In this document: positions 7,958-16,965 of the stretch, piece by piece
Position numbering within the stretch: the stretch's first letter is position 1
How the letters are laid out: each line of letters opens with the position of its first letter
Assembly (NCBI GenBank): GCA_900540455.1
Contig: UQGD01000007.1
Span: forward strand, 1 to 64,000
Reading direction: 5' to 3'
DNA length: 64,000 nt
Source: an uncultured Faecalibacterium sp.
GTDB taxonomy: Bacteria; Bacillota; Clostridia; Oscillospirales; Ruminococcaceae
Position numbers and translations under genes: made by a program
The notes under the pieces: model-generated
What the model was told of the DNA's origin: nothing
Seen by the model: the letters and a program-made list of their open reading frames with translations, nothing else
Databases searched by the model: none

Positions 7958-9958
7958 ATGCAGAAGATCTCGCGCAAAAATTTTCTTAGAACCGCCGGCG
8001 CCGCTGCAGCTGCTGCGGCTGTGACCCCCTTGCTGGGAGGATGGGCCTGGCCAAGGATCGAGGATCACGAACAGTACCAAGGAGATGTGGTGCTGCTGCT
8101 GAGCAACGACATCCACTCCAACCTGACCACCTCCAAAACCATGAACCCGGATGGCTCCACAAAGATCATGGGTGGTGCAGCCCGCATGGCGGCAGCGCAG
8201 GCGCTGGTGCGCCGCAAAGCCCTGGGCAGATCTCTCACCTTGGACGGCGGAGACTACTCCCAGGGAACACCGTATCAGGACGGATACCAGAAAGGCTGGG
8301 AGATCCTGGCGCTGGCACAGATGGAAGTGGATTTTTGCACCCTGGGCAACCACGAATTTGATGTGGGCGACCAGGCGGTGGTAAACTCCTGGGTCAATGC
8401 GCGGAAAAGCAAGTGGAATTATGGGGTGACCCATGCTCTGCCGCAGCTGCTGGTGTCCAATATATTTATCAAGTACGATCCAGCCGGGCAGGAGATCGCG
8501 TATACAGATGCCGACATCCAGCCTGAAAACTTGAGCACCAATGCCTTTGCAGCGGGTGCGTATGCGCAGGCCCAAGCAAAGAATTACGCCATCAAGATGG
8601 TGGGCCGCTATAAAGTAGGTCTGTTTGGCATTCTGGGCGAGGAGGCCTATGGCTACTGCAAAAACTCCGACCTGAAACGGATGGATTGCAGCAAAGTGGC
8701 CAATGTCTATGCAAAGTTTTTGAAGCAGGAAAAAGGCTGCGACCTGGTCATTGCGCTGAGCCACTGCGGTACCGCGGAAGATAAAGCCATTGCAGCTGCA
8801 TCGGAGGGGTATCTGGATGTGATCCAGAGCGCCCATGCGCATGTCTGCTTTGAAAAGCCTCTGGTAGAAAATGGCGTCATTCTGATGTCCTCGGGCTGCT
8901 ATGCGCAAAATTTGGGCGTGCTGAGCCTGAAAAAGACCCCGGAAGGCTGGACGTATGTAGAGGGTGAGTCCCGCTGCTACGATCTGACGGAAGCCTATGA
9001 CTATAACGACTTGTGGGATCTGTCGAAGGAAGCCCGGAACTATCGCTCCCTGCAGGCACTTGTGGAGCAGTACGATGCAGAGCTGGTGGCTCCGGACGGA
9101 TACTTCTCCAAACTGGGCCTGGAAGGCGTGACCCCTGGTTCTGTCGTGATGACGGTCCCGACGGGATACGATTATGTTCAGTATGAGGATGGCCATTCGA
9201 TCGGGTACACCTACATCCAGTCTCCGGTGACCGCCTTTATCTGCGACGCTTTCAACTATGCCGCAGAGTCCCAGGTGTCCTTTGCCTTCGGCGGTTATGT
9301 TCGCAGTGCGCTCTATCAGGGCGAGTATACCGTAGCAGATGCCTTCAATCAGCAGTCCACGGGTGAGTCGGCGGTGGATCACAGCGCTGGCTCCAGCTTG
9401 GCGGTTTGCGATCTGTCCGGCACGCAGCTGGCGGCGATCTGCATTTTTGATGCGATGTGCTCTGGTGTCAGCAAGCAGGGGACGCCCTATGGCGGCGCAG
9501 GAACGCTGCACACCAGCGGGATGCGCTACCATTACACCACTGCGGACGGAAAGATCAGCTGCGATGTGTCCAGCATCGAAGTCTACTTCCCGGAACTGAA
9601 TGAGTGGAAGCCCTTGGAGTATGACCGCGCATACAGGACCTCCTTTACCTTTGAATCCACACAGAATCTGTCGGGGCTGATGCCGACCATCACCCGGACT
9701 GCATTCGGAAGTGCCGTCCCCTTTGCTCCCTACAACGGAGCGACCGGCGAGTATCTGACCGTTCCGGCGGATAATACCTCGGAAGAATATTATCGGTTCT
9801 GGGCTCCGTACTGCCAGGGCCAGGGCATCCTGGAGGGCACCGACTACGAGCTGAAGAGCTGGACGGCGCTGTATTACTACGCTGCCAGCATGGGCGGCAC
9901 CCTTTCCGAGCAGTATGCCCCCGACCGGCTGGTACAGACCCGGTATGCCCGGAGATGA
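7958..9958 (+). CDS. Secreted bifunctional metallophosphatase/5'-nucleotidase (paralogue B)
   Basis: A 666-residue paralogue of the preceding gene with the same order of signal peptide, metallophosphatase and nucleotidase domains. The signal has SRKNFLR in place of a true twin arginine. Catalytic motifs NDIHSN, GGDYSQGTPYQ, LGNHEFD and ALSHCG are kept. An upstream in-frame ATG at 7832 exists, but ATG 7958 follows AAAAGGAG and begins directly with the signal peptide, so I choose it. Blocks of near-identity with paralogue A alternate with diverged blocks, and the last 58 codons are almost unchanged. Confidence 0.9.
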   Translation: MQKISRKNFLRTAGAAAAAAAVTPLLGGWAWPRIEDHEQYQGDVVLLLSNDIHSNLTTSKTMNPDGSTKIMGGAARMAAAQALVRRKALGRSLTLDGGDYSQGTPYQDGYQKGWEILALAQMEVDFCTLGNHEFDVGDQAVVNSWVNARKSKWNYGVTHALPQLLVSNIFIKYDPAGQEIAYTDADIQPENLSTNAFAAGAYAQAQAKNYAIKMVGRYKVGLFGILGEEAYGYCKNSDLKRMDCSKVANVYAKFLKQEKGCDLVIALSHCGTAEDKAIAAASEGYLDVIQSAHAHVCFEKPLVENGVILMSSGCYAQNLGVLSLKKTPEGWTYVEGESRCYDLTEAYDYNDLWDLSKEARNYRSLQALVEQYDAELVAPDGYFSKLGLEGVTPGSVVMTVPTGYDYVQYEDGHSIGYTYIQSPVTAFICDAFNYAAESQVSFAFGGYVRSALYQGEYTVADAFNQQSTGESAVDHSAGSSLAVCDLSGTQLAAICIFDAMCSGVSKQGTPYGGAGTLHTSGMRYHYTTADGKISCDVSSIEVYFPELNEWKPLEYDRAYRTSFTFESTQNLSGLMPTITRTAFGSAVPFAPYNGATGEYLTVPADNTSEEYYRFWAPYCQGQGILEGTDYELKSWTALYYYAASMGGTLSEQYAPDRLVQTRYARR

Positions 9959-9966
9959 GCGGCGGA

Positions 9967-9996
9967 TTGACGTTTCAACTGCCGGTATGGTATACT
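9967..9996 (+). promoter_or_regulatory. glpP promoter
   Basis: TTGACG (9967-9972), 18-base spacer, TATACT (9991-9996), just after the nucleotidase stop codon. Confidence 0.7.
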
Positions 9997-10015
9997 AAAA
10001 ACAGAAATCGAACGT

Positions 10016-10058
10016 ACCAGGGGGATACCGGCCATCCGGCGGAGATCCCCCTGGTTTT
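10016..10058 (+). terminator. Leader terminator hairpin before glpP
   Basis: ACCAGGGGGAT/ATCCCCCTGGT with an internal CCGG-based loop and a TTTT tail, between the promoter and the glpP start. It may terminate the leader and be a site of autoregulated antitermination (inference). Confidence 0.6.
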
Positions 10059-10089
10059 GCGTAGTCTGTCCAGGGAGAGGTGAGCTGCT

Positions 10090-10656
10090 TTGCGAGCAGA
10101 ACGTCTGTTGGAGATCCTGAGCGATCAGCCGATCATAGCCGCCGTAAAGAACAACGAGGAGTTTCAGCGCGCGCTGCAAAGCGACGTGGGCGTGATCTTT
10201 TTGCTGTACGGCAACATCCTTACCGTGTCGCAGCTGACAGCCCAGGTGCATGACTGCGGCAAGCTGGTATTCGTCCACCTGGATATGATCGAAGGGCTGG
10301 CTTCCAAAGAGGTTGCCGCCGACTTTATCGCGGGCAATACGGTAGCGGACGGCGTCATCTCCACAAAGGCGGCGCTGACCCGCCGTGCCCGGGAACTGGG
10401 GCTTGTGGGCATCCAGCGTTTCTTCCTGCTGGACTCCAAAGCCATGCTCAGCGTCCAGCAGTTCAGCCCCAGCAGCGCCGACCTGGTAGAGGTCTTGCCC
10501 GGACTGATGCCCAAGATCATCACCCGGGTGGCGCAGAGCACCCGCCGGCCCGTGATTGCCGGGGGCTTGATCCAGGATAAAGAGGATGTGATCACCGCTC
10601 TGGCTGCCGGCGCAGTGGCTGTTTCCACCACGAACCCCGACGTCTGGGAGATGTAA
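10090..10656 (+). CDS. glpP: Glycerol-3-phosphate-responsive antiterminator GlpP
   Basis: A 188-residue RNA-binding antiterminator of the GlpP family, which lets polymerase read through leader terminators of glycerol genes when glycerol 3-phosphate is bound. The whole length matches the family's single (beta/alpha)-barrel-like domain, with PIIAAVKN near the N-terminus, VFVHLDMIEGL, and AGGLIQDKEDV plus AVSTTNPDVW at the end. The start is a TTG after GGGAGAGGTG; no ATG is available close by. The likely target is the leader terminator of the glycerol operon at 18.4 kb. Confidence 0.93.
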   Translation: MRAERLLEILSDQPIIAAVKNNEEFQRALQSDVGVIFLLYGNILTVSQLTAQVHDCGKLVFVHLDMIEGLASKEVAADFIAGNTVADGVISTKAALTRRARELGLVGIQRFFLLDSKAMLSVQQFSPSSADLVEVLPGLMPKIITRVAQSTRRPVIAGGLIQDKEDVITALAAGAVAVSTTNPDVWEM

Positions 10657-10663
10657 GAAAGCA

Positions 10664-10702
10664 AAGCCGCCCCATGGTTTCCTGACCATGGGGCGGTTTC
10701 TC
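10664..10702 (+). terminator. glpP terminator
   Basis: AAGCCGCCCCATGG/CCATGGGGCGGTTT hairpin with a TTTCTCT tail. Confidence 0.8.
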
Positions 10703-10785
10703 TATGAAGAGATCAAGGATAGATGAGCCAAAGGGAGGCAGAGGGGAAGGGAATGTTAGCGTGTTTTTGGAACCGTTTGATGGTT

Positions 10786-12660
10786 TTAGTACAGTGCACC
10801 CAGGGTAACTACTGTATTGGAGACAGCAAACAGGGTGACAACACAGCTGTTGACAAAGGCACCGGCCCAGATAGAACCAGTCTTTTTAAAGAAGAAACGA
10901 GAGATCAGAGCCGAAAGCGGAAGGATGAAAATTACGCCCCATAGCAGGATGCCAGCCAGACTGGTGCCTGCACCGCCTACTACTGGGAACAGCTTGTAGC
11001 CGGTGGCAAAAAAGACGCCATAGTCCAGCATGCACAGAACAAAGAGCCCAAAAGCAGAGCAGATAAAACACAGGGTAGTGTTCAATACTTCGCTCTTTCC
11101 ACGAATACGAGTGGTCATATTCAGACTCAAACCGCTCATCAGGAAGAAAACGAGATAGAACGGCAGATACCGGGCCCAAATGCCCCACTTGACCGGTGTG
11201 AGAGTGCGGATGCTGAATACCCAGAAGCGATAATCGACCTTGAAAAGGTAGTCGATAAGTACCAGCATTCCATAGGTGGCTGCAAAGGTCAGTACGGCCA
11301 GCAACAGAGCCTTGAGCACCTGGCGGACGGGTAGACGGACACCCATGTTGTCTATGGAAGCGCCGTTCTTTTTGTAGACCAGCCGATACATCAGCATAAA
11401 GACCGCCAGAGAGATCAGTGCAGAGAGCACGTTCAGCACGACGATGCCGTTGACACAAGCTAGCGGCAAAAAGTTGCTGAGCAGTGCATTGCCCCATGCC
11501 ATGCAGAAATAGTACAGCACCGCCGAGGGAACCATACAGGCTAAGGTGAGCAACACATAGGTGACACCCTGCTTTTTGTTTTCTACGACTGCATAGGAAG
11601 CGGGTTCCGGGCGAACCAGGGTGCTAAAGAAACGGGTCTGCAGCAGCAGTCCGCCAACGGGGATCACCAACAGGATACCGGCCAGCAGTGCAATGCCGGA
11701 AAAGTAGTGTTTCAGCCGCCAGATTTGCTGGTCAGGAGCGATGGTCGTTTGTCCGCCTCGCAGCGTGATATCAAAAAACTCTACGATATCTGTTTCTGCG
11801 GCTTTGGAGAAGTGGATGCCCGGGTGAGTCATGGGGTATACATGCAGTGCCCGAAGCTCGCCCGATGCAGCAGCAGTTACGGCATCATCGCGATCCAGAG
11901 CAGCTGCATCTCCATACCGGTAGAACGTGTCGTACGCAGCGTTTTCAAAGCCCATAGTAGCAGTCGCTGCATCCGTCAGATTTACCCGACCGCCCTGGTC
12001 CGGATAGTAGAATTCGTCATATATGGCATTGAAAAGTGCAATGTTGACCCCATAATCGGTCAGGACATGACGGCCATCTTCTCCGGCAGCCAGCCAGGAA
12101 GCGGTGGGCGCTACAGCGGCAGGTACTACAATGGAGGGATCGAGCTCATGCTCCATGCAGGCACGCAGCGCTCCGGCTTGAATGTTGACGCCGCCCATAG
12201 AGTGACCGATCATGCCGATCCGGCTGGTATCCACATACGGAAGGGTACCCAGATACTGCAGCGCCGAATAGGTGCCGCCGCCCTGTGCTGCCGGCATGGA
12301 GGGATCGGTTTCACTGGATAGTCCGTGCCGGTAGGCATCGATGGATATCACCACATAACCCCGACGAGACAGCTCGATCGCATTGATATCCTGCACTTCG
12401 GCAGTATTGTTATAACCGTGACAGGCAACAATGGCTGGTGCGGGAGATTGCGGGGTGGCAGAATCCGGAATGTAGAGAAGAGCGCGCTGTAAGCCGCCTT
12501 CTCCTGTGAGATACTGAATATCCCGGACGGTCACTGTGCCAAAGCCGGTGTGCACAAGGCTTGCTAAAAGGGAAAAAATAAGGATCAGTGCTGCTAGTAC
12601 AGCCGTCCAGGATGCCCACTTTTTAGTTTCGGTTTGTGGGGACCGGGCTCGTTTGTCCAT
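10786..12660 (-). CDS. Membrane-anchored alpha/beta hydrolase with polytopic C-terminal domain
   Basis: A 624-residue protein. One membrane segment (about residues 17-38) precedes an extracytoplasmic alpha/beta-hydrolase domain (about 55-350) with oxyanion-type HGYNN, nucleophile elbow GHSMGG (Ser near residue 144) and a late MTHPGIHF histidine. Eight or so hydrophobic helices follow (about 385-624). Dienelactone-hydrolase-like esterases are the nearest relatives I recognise; the substrate is unknown. ATG 12660 follows GAAGGAGGACAATT; the longer frame upstream has no ribosome site. It is divergent from a MarR regulator, with a palindrome just downstream of its promoter. Confidence 0.75.
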   Translation of the reverse strand: MDKRARSPQTETKKWASWTAVLAALILIFSLLASLVHTGFGTVTVRDIQYLTGEGGLQRALLYIPDSATPQSPAPAIVACHGYNNTAEVQDINAIELSRRGYVVISIDAYRHGLSSETDPSMPAAQGGGTYSALQYLGTLPYVDTSRIGMIGHSMGGVNIQAGALRACMEHELDPSIVVPAAVAPTASWLAAGEDGRHVLTDYGVNIALFNAIYDEFYYPDQGGRVNLTDAATATMGFENAAYDTFYRYGDAAALDRDDAVTAAASGELRALHVYPMTHPGIHFSKAAETDIVEFFDITLRGGQTTIAPDQQIWRLKHYFSGIALLAGILLVIPVGGLLLQTRFFSTLVRPEPASYAVVENKKQGVTYVLLTLACMVPSAVLYYFCMAWGNALLSNFLPLACVNGIVVLNVLSALISLAVFMLMYRLVYKKNGASIDNMGVRLPVRQVLKALLLAVLTFAATYGMLVLIDYLFKVDYRFWVFSIRTLTPVKWGIWARYLPFYLVFFLMSGLSLNMTTRIRGKSEVLNTTLCFICSAFGLFVLCMLDYGVFFATGYKLFPVVGGAGTSLAGILLWGVIFILPLSALISRFFFKKTGSIWAGAFVNSCVVTLFAVSNTVVTLGALY

Positions 12661-12920
12661 AATTGTCCTCCTTCTTGACCAATAGATGTGTTCGTGCTTT
12701 TGAAATACCTTTCTTCGGCCGAGTTCAATGGTGGATGGGTTCAGCCTCCTTTCTAGATGGGATTCTTCTTTTCCGCATGGATCTTCCCAAGAGGGCGGGG
12801 ACTGTATGGGAAAGGGGATGCGGATATGGATCCGGTTGCTAAAAAGACGCAGAGAAACAAGGCAGTAAAGCCAGTTTTCTCCGCGTCTCATATCTCTCGC
12901 AGAATGATTTTATTCTGAAA

Positions 12921-12948
12921 TCAAATCGTTTAATATTGAATGATTTGA
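12921..12948. promoter_or_regulatory. Palindromic operator, probable MarR site
   Basis: TCAAATCGTTTAAT followed by ATTGAATGATTTGA: the halves match as an inverted repeat at 12 of 14 positions. It sits directly downstream of the hydrolase -10 box, where a repressor would block the hydrolase promoter. Confidence 0.65.
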
Positions 12949-12952
12949 CTCT

Positions 12953-12981
12953 ATTATAGCGAATCGAAAGCGGGAAAACAA
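12953..12981 (-). promoter_or_regulatory. Hydrolase promoter
   Basis: Minus-strand TTGTTT (12976-12981), 17 bases, perfect TATAAT (12953-12958). Confidence 0.7.
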
Positions 12982-13151
12982 TCGGGATTCTTACCGAAGA
13001 ATTTCCTGATGCGTTGTGCATTATGCTCACGAGATGCAATGCTGAGCTGGATTGGTTTTGTTGCTTTTTACGGAATGAGGGGATGTGTGGTCTCTGAAGA
13101 TAAACCAAGGCTTGGTGTGCGATGTTTGGTCGGCGCAGAAGAGGTTTTTTC

Positions 13152-13180
13152 TTGCTCCAAGCATCTGAAATTGGTATAAT
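13152..13180 (+). promoter_or_regulatory. marR-type gene promoter
   Basis: TTGCTC (13152-13157), 17 bases, perfect TATAAT (13175-13180). Confidence 0.7.
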
Positions 13181-13241
13181 GAACAAAAGCAGTAATCTCA
13201 TTCTGTCCTCTGTGCGGAATGGGACAAGGAGGTTTTCCCCA

Positions 13242-13775
13242 ATGAAACTGGAATGGATGGGCGAGCAGAGAGACCTGATCGAAAAGATCATCCATTACGC
13301 CAATGTTTATGCGGCCGGATATAAAAAGAAGTACCCTCTGACAGAGGAGCTGTCCCTGTCTCCTGCGGAGATACAGGTGGTGGAATACTTGCTGGAGAAT
13401 GAGGAGAAAAAGCAGAATATGGCCCAGATCGCTCGGCGACTGGGGATCTCTACGAGTTCTTTTACCGTGTTGGTAGCACGGCTGACCCAGATGGGGTTGC
13501 TGGAGAAATACCACTTGGGCAGCAATCGAAAAAATGTAGTCGTCATCGTTTCGGAAAAAGGCCGACAGACCTATGACCGATATGTTGAGATCATGAAGGA
13601 GATATGGGCCGATCCGGTGCTGAACAAGCTTAAACAACTGCCGCCGGAGTCTGTGGCTATATTCAGCGAGGTGCTGGATGTGATGAGCGGTCCTTGCAGC
13701 AGCCACAGCAAAGAGGAACTTGAACTGACGCCGTTGGAGGTTCCGGCAGACAAAAATGCACCAGAAAGAGAATAA
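13242..13775 (+). CDS. MarR-family transcriptional regulator
   Basis: A 177-residue winged-helix regulator. The helix-turn-helix and wing are at about residues 45-110 (QIARRLGISTSSFTVLVARL, then a basic GSNRKNVVVIVSEKG wing), with helical dimerisation segments on both sides. ATG 13242 follows AAGGAGG; the frame is open upstream to 13122 but without a ribosome site. It is divergent from the membrane hydrolase and probably controls it through the palindrome at 12921-12948. Base composition is lower in GC than the neighbourhood. Confidence 0.88.
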   Translation: MKLEWMGEQRDLIEKIIHYANVYAAGYKKKYPLTEELSLSPAEIQVVEYLLENEEKKQNMAQIARRLGISTSSFTVLVARLTQMGLLEKYHLGSNRKNVVVIVSEKGRQTYDRYVEIMKEIWADPVLNKLKQLPPESVAIFSEVLDVMSGPCSSHSKEELELTPLEVPADKNAPERE

Positions 13776-13793
13776 CGGCACAGATGAAAAATA

Positions 13794-13840
13794 CAGGGCC
13801 TGCTGCCTATATTTTATAGACAGCAGGCCCTGTTCTTTTT
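13794..13840. terminator. Bidirectional terminator between marR-type gene and glpK
   Basis: CAGGGCCTGCTG/CAGCAGGCCCTG stem with a TTCTTTTT tail on plus and T-rich sequence on minus. It serves both convergent units. Confidence 0.85.
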
Positions 13841-13862
13841 GATGGTTTTATGAAGCGATGCT

Positions 13863-15350
13863 TCAGATCGCCGCCCAGCCCAGGCTGCGGTGGACAGCCT
13901 CGTGCCAGTGGCGCATCAGGTCCTGGCGCTGGTCCTCAGACATCTGAGGCTCATAGACGATATCACATTCCCAGAGCTTTTTGATCTCATCCAGGCTGTC
14001 CCAGACGCCTACGCCCAGCCCGGCCAGGTAGGCCGCACCCAGGGCGGTGGTCTCCCGGATCGCCGGGCGGCGCACTTTGCAGTGGATGATATCGGACTGG
14101 AACTGCATCAGGAAGTGGTCCCGGCTGGCGCCGCCGTCCGCTTTCAGGGAGGCAAGGGTCAGGCCGGTGTCCTGCTGCATGGCGTTTACCAGGTCTGCCA
14201 CCTGGTAGGCGATGGACTCCTGGGCGGCACGGATGATGTGCTCCCGGCGGGTGCCGCGGGTCAGACCCACGATGCAGCCCCGGGCGTACATATCCCAGTT
14301 GGGGGCGCCCAGGCCGGTAAAGGCAGGCACCAGGTAGACGCCGCCGTTGTCCTTGACCTTTTGGGCGTAGTATTCTGCGTCCCGGCTTTCGTTGAAAAAG
14401 CGCATCTCATCCCGCAGCCATTGGATCACAGCGCCGCCCACGAACACCGAGCCTTCCAGCGCATACTGTACCTTGCCGTTCAGGCTGATGGCGATGGTGG
14501 TCACCAGTCCGTTCTGGCTCACAAAAGGCTTGTCGCCGGTGTTCATCAGCAAAAAGCAGCCGGTGCCGTAGGTGTTTTTGGCTTCGCCCGGTTCAAAGCA
14601 GGTCTGGCCGAACAGGGCGGCCTGCTGGTCGCCTGCAATGCCTGCAATGGGCACCCGCACACCCTGGATCTCGGTATAGCCGTACACCTCGCTGGAGCTG
14701 CGCACCTGGGGCAGCATGGCCCGGGGGATGTTCAGCGCCTGGAGCAGGGTGTCGTCCCAGTCCAGCTTGTGGATGTCATACAGCATGGTGCGGGAGGCGT
14801 TGGTGGCATCGGTCACGTGTACAGCGCCGCCGGTCAGCTTCCACAGCAGCCAGGTGTCCACCGTGCCAAACAAAAGTTCGCCCCGTTCTGCCCGCTGCTG
14901 TGCCCCTTCCACATGGTCCAGGATCCAGCGGATCTTGGTGGCGGAGAAGTAAGCGTCCGGCAAAAGGCCGGTGGTAGCTTTGATATGGTCGGTCAGTCCC
15001 TGCTGGATCAGCTGGTCCACCAGGGGGGCAGTGCGGCGGCACTGCCAGACGATGGCGTTATAGATGGGGGTGCCGGTGGTTTTGTCCCACACAATGGTGG
15101 TCTCCCGCTGGTTGGTGATGCCGATGGCCGCCAGGTCCGACACATGGATGCCGCTCTGGGCCACCACCTCCATCATCACGGCATACTGAGAGGACCAGAT
15201 CTCCATGGGGTTGTGCTCCACCCAGCCCTCTTTGGGGTAGATCTGGGTGAACTCTTTCTGACTTACCGCCAGGATGTTCTGCTGCTGGTCAAACAGGATG
15301 GCCCGGGAACTGGTGGTTCCCTGGTCCAGGGAGAGGATGTACTTTGCCAT
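13863..15350 (-). CDS. glpK: Glycerol kinase
   Basis: A 495-residue FGGY-family kinase that phosphorylates glycerol to sn-glycerol 3-phosphate with ATP in the cytoplasm. It begins [20 protein letters not shown], the ATPase phosphate-1 motif, and has the FGGY signatures [13 protein letters not shown] and [11 protein letters not shown]. Length is standard for GlpK. It is the last gene of a four-gene minus-strand operon with DUF1667, an FAD/NAD oxidoreductase and a G3P dehydrogenase. Expression is probably GlpP-dependent through the operon leader. Confidence 0.97.
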   Translation of the reverse strand: MAKYILSLDQGTTSSRAILFDQQQNILAVSQKEFTQIYPKEGWVEHNPMEIWSSQYAVMMEVVAQSGIHVSDLAAIGITNQRETTIVWDKTTGTPIYNAIVWQCRRTAPLVDQLIQQGLTDHIKATTGLLPDAYFSATKIRWILDHVEGAQQRAERGELLFGTVDTWLLWKLTGGAVHVTDATNASRTMLYDIHKLDWDDTLLQALNIPRAMLPQVRSSSEVYGYTEIQGVRVPIAGIAGDQQAALFGQTCFEPGEAKNTYGTGCFLLMNTGDKPFVSQNGLVTTIAISLNGKVQYALEGSVFVGGAVIQWLRDEMRFFNESRDAEYYAQKVKDNGGVYLVPAFTGLGAPNWDMYARGCIVGLTRGTRREHIIRAAQESIAYQVADLVNAMQQDTGLTLASLKADGGASRDHFLMQFQSDIIHCKVRRPAIRETTALGAAYLAGLGVGVWDSLDEIKKLWECDIVYEPQMSEDQRQDLMRHWHEAVHRSLGWAAI

Positions 15351-15365
15351 GATGCCGCCCCTTTC

Positions 15366-15710
15366 TCACATATTTTTTGTGGCAACGATGTCCACGCCGG
15401 TGCCGCATACGTTGGGGATCACCACCTGGCCAATGCGCACCGGGGCAGTCAGTTCCACTGCATCCAGGGCGGCGGCCACATCAAACACGGTGTCCTTGGG
15501 CACGGGGGCATTGGTCTTGACCGGGCAGCGGGGGTGTGCTGCGCCGGTGCATTTTACGGTGGAGGTCACCACCCGGGTGGGGTGGCACAGCTCCGCCTTG
15601 CCATAAGCTTCGCCCTTGGGGCAGCTGTTGCCGGTGACGGCATAGCCGTTTTCTTCGTCCACCTTCAGATGGCAGCCCTTGGGGCAGGTAATGCAGATCA
15701 GTTCCTTCAT
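15366..15710 (-). CDS. DUF1667 cysteine-rich protein of the glycerol operon
   Basis: A 114-residue protein with CPKGCHL near the N-terminus and a second CPKGEAYG motif, the Cys pattern of DUF1667. This family is found almost always next to the FAD/NAD oxidoreductase and G3P dehydrogenase seen here, and probably supplies an iron-sulfur or zinc site to the complex (inference). It starts one base after the stop of the upstream gene, so translation is likely coupled. Confidence 0.85.
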   Translation of the reverse strand: MKELICITCPKGCHLKVDEENGYAVTGNSCPKGEAYGKAELCHPTRVVTSTVKCTGAAHPRCPVKTNAPVPKDTVFDVAAALDAVELTAPVRIGQVVIPNVCGTGVDIVATKNM

Positions 15711-15711
15711 C

Positions 15712-16965
15712 TCAATCCACCTCCCGGATGGAAACCGTCAGCGTATCTCCGGCCTTGTCCAGCAGCACCTTGGGCAGGGTGATGTTTTCCATCTCGCCGG
15801 GGGCCAGGTGCTCCCGCTTGAAGCGGGCAATGGTCTGGTCGCCGCTGGTGACCAGGATCTCCGAATCGCCGCAGATGCGGTTCACCCGGAAGAACAGCCC
15901 GCAGCTCTTGTCCACCTGGCTGGGCCGGATGTGCTGGGGCACCGTATAGGTCACGCCGGAGCCGTTCTGCACCTCGATGACCCGGCCTTCGGCCTGCCCG
16001 CCGGACAGCACATAGTCCGCCGCCGCAGCGCCGGCCCGCTGGCTCTCCGCGGTGACAAAGTCCACCAGGTCATGCACATGGCAGACGTTGCCGCAGGCAA
16101 ACACGCCGGGCAGGCTGGTCTCCATGTTCTCGTACACCACAGCACCCTTGGTGCGGGGGTCGATGCGGATGCCCGCCTGCTGGGTCAGCTCGTTTTCCGG
16201 CAGCAGACCCACCGACAAAAGCAGGGTGTCGCAGTCGAACACCATTTCGGTGCCGGGCACCGGCTTGCGGTCCGGGCCTACCTGGCTGACCACCACCTGC
16301 TCGACACGGTTCTTGCCGCGGATCTCGGTGACGGTATGGGAGAGGTAGAGGGGGATGTCAAAGTCTTGCAGGCACTGGACGATGTTCCGGTTCAGACCGC
16401 CGGAATAGGGCATCACTTCCACGCAGGCCAGCACCTTGGCGCCTTCCAGGGTCATGCGGCGGGCCATGATCAGGCCGATGTCGCCGCTGCCCAGGATCAC
16501 CACCCGCTTGCCGGGCAGATAGCCTTCCACGTTGACATAGCGCTGGGCGGCGCCGGCGGTGAACACGCCCGCCGGACGAGTGCCGGGGATGGCGATGGCG
16601 CCCCGGGTGCGCTCCCGGCAGCCCATAGCCAGCACGATGGCCTTGGCCTGCTCCACGCAGTAGCCGGTGGACTTGCCCACCATATGCACCTGGCGCTCCG
16701 GGGTCACCTGCAGCACCATGGTATCCAGCCGCACTTCCACACCGGTCTGCGCCAGCAGGTCGGCAAAACGGGCGGCGTACTCCGGCCCGCTGAGTTCTTC
16801 CTTAAAATATTGCAGGCCAAAGCCGCTGTGGATGCACTGGTTCAGGATGCCGCCCAGCTCTTGGTCACGCTCGATGACCAGGATCTTCTTCAGGCCCTTT
16901 TCCCAGGCGGAGCAGGCCGCCGCCAAACCGGCGGGGCCGCCGCCGATCACGATCAGATCATACAT
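15712..16965 (-). CDS. FAD/NAD-dependent oxidoreductase of the glycerol operon
   Basis: A 417-residue pyridine-nucleotide-disulfide-type flavoprotein. The N-terminal FAD motif is VIGGGPAGLAAACSAW, the central NAD Rossmann motif is VVILGSGDIGLIMARR, and LAMGCRERTRG lies between. It resembles the small subunit that passes electrons between NAD(H) and the FAD of GlpA-type dehydrogenases in Clostridia. Its start overlaps the end of the upstream dehydrogenase gene by 8 bases, and DUF1667 follows directly. Confidence 0.88.
   Translation of the reverse strand: MYDLIVIGGGPAGLAAACSAWEKGLKKILVIERDQELGGILNQCIHSGFGLQYFKEELSGPEYAARFADLLAQTGVEVRLDTMVLQVTPERQVHMVGKSTGYCVEQAKAIVLAMGCRERTRGAIAIPGTRPAGVFTAGAAQRYVNVEGYLPGKRVVILGSGDIGLIMARRMTLEGAKVLACVEVMPYSGGLNRNIVQCLQDFDIPLYLSHTVTEIRGKNRVEQVVVSQVGPDRKPVPGTEMVFDCDTLLLSVGLLPENELTQQAGIRIDPRTKGAVVYENMETSLPGVFACGNVCHVHDLVDFVTAESQRAGAAAADYVLSGGQAEGRVIEVQNGSGVTYTVPQHIRPSQVDKSCGLFFRVNRICGDSEILVTSGDQTIARFKREHLAPGEMENITLPKVLLDKAGDTLTVSIREVD

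Larger units (their letters stand above)
12661..13241. other. Divergent regulatory region, hydrolase/MarR
   Basis: About 580 AT-rich bases with no convincing gene. It contains the minus-strand hydrolase promoter (12953-12981), a 28-base palindrome (12921-12948), a second short inverted repeat AGAAT-N6-ATTCT (12901-12916), a long hydrolase leader and the plus-strand MarR promoter (13152-13180). Confidence 0.6.

Noticed and set aside
7651..7989. 112-codon frame between the nucleotidase genes
   Set aside because: No ribosome site, composition unlike neighbours, overlaps the true start of the second nucleotidase and crosses its promoter candidate.
13017..13291. Minus-strand frames upstream of the hydrolase (a longer hydrolase or a separate small protein)
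   Set aside because: They cross the mapped-by-eye promoters and palindrome and lack ribosome sites; ATG 12660 has a strong one.
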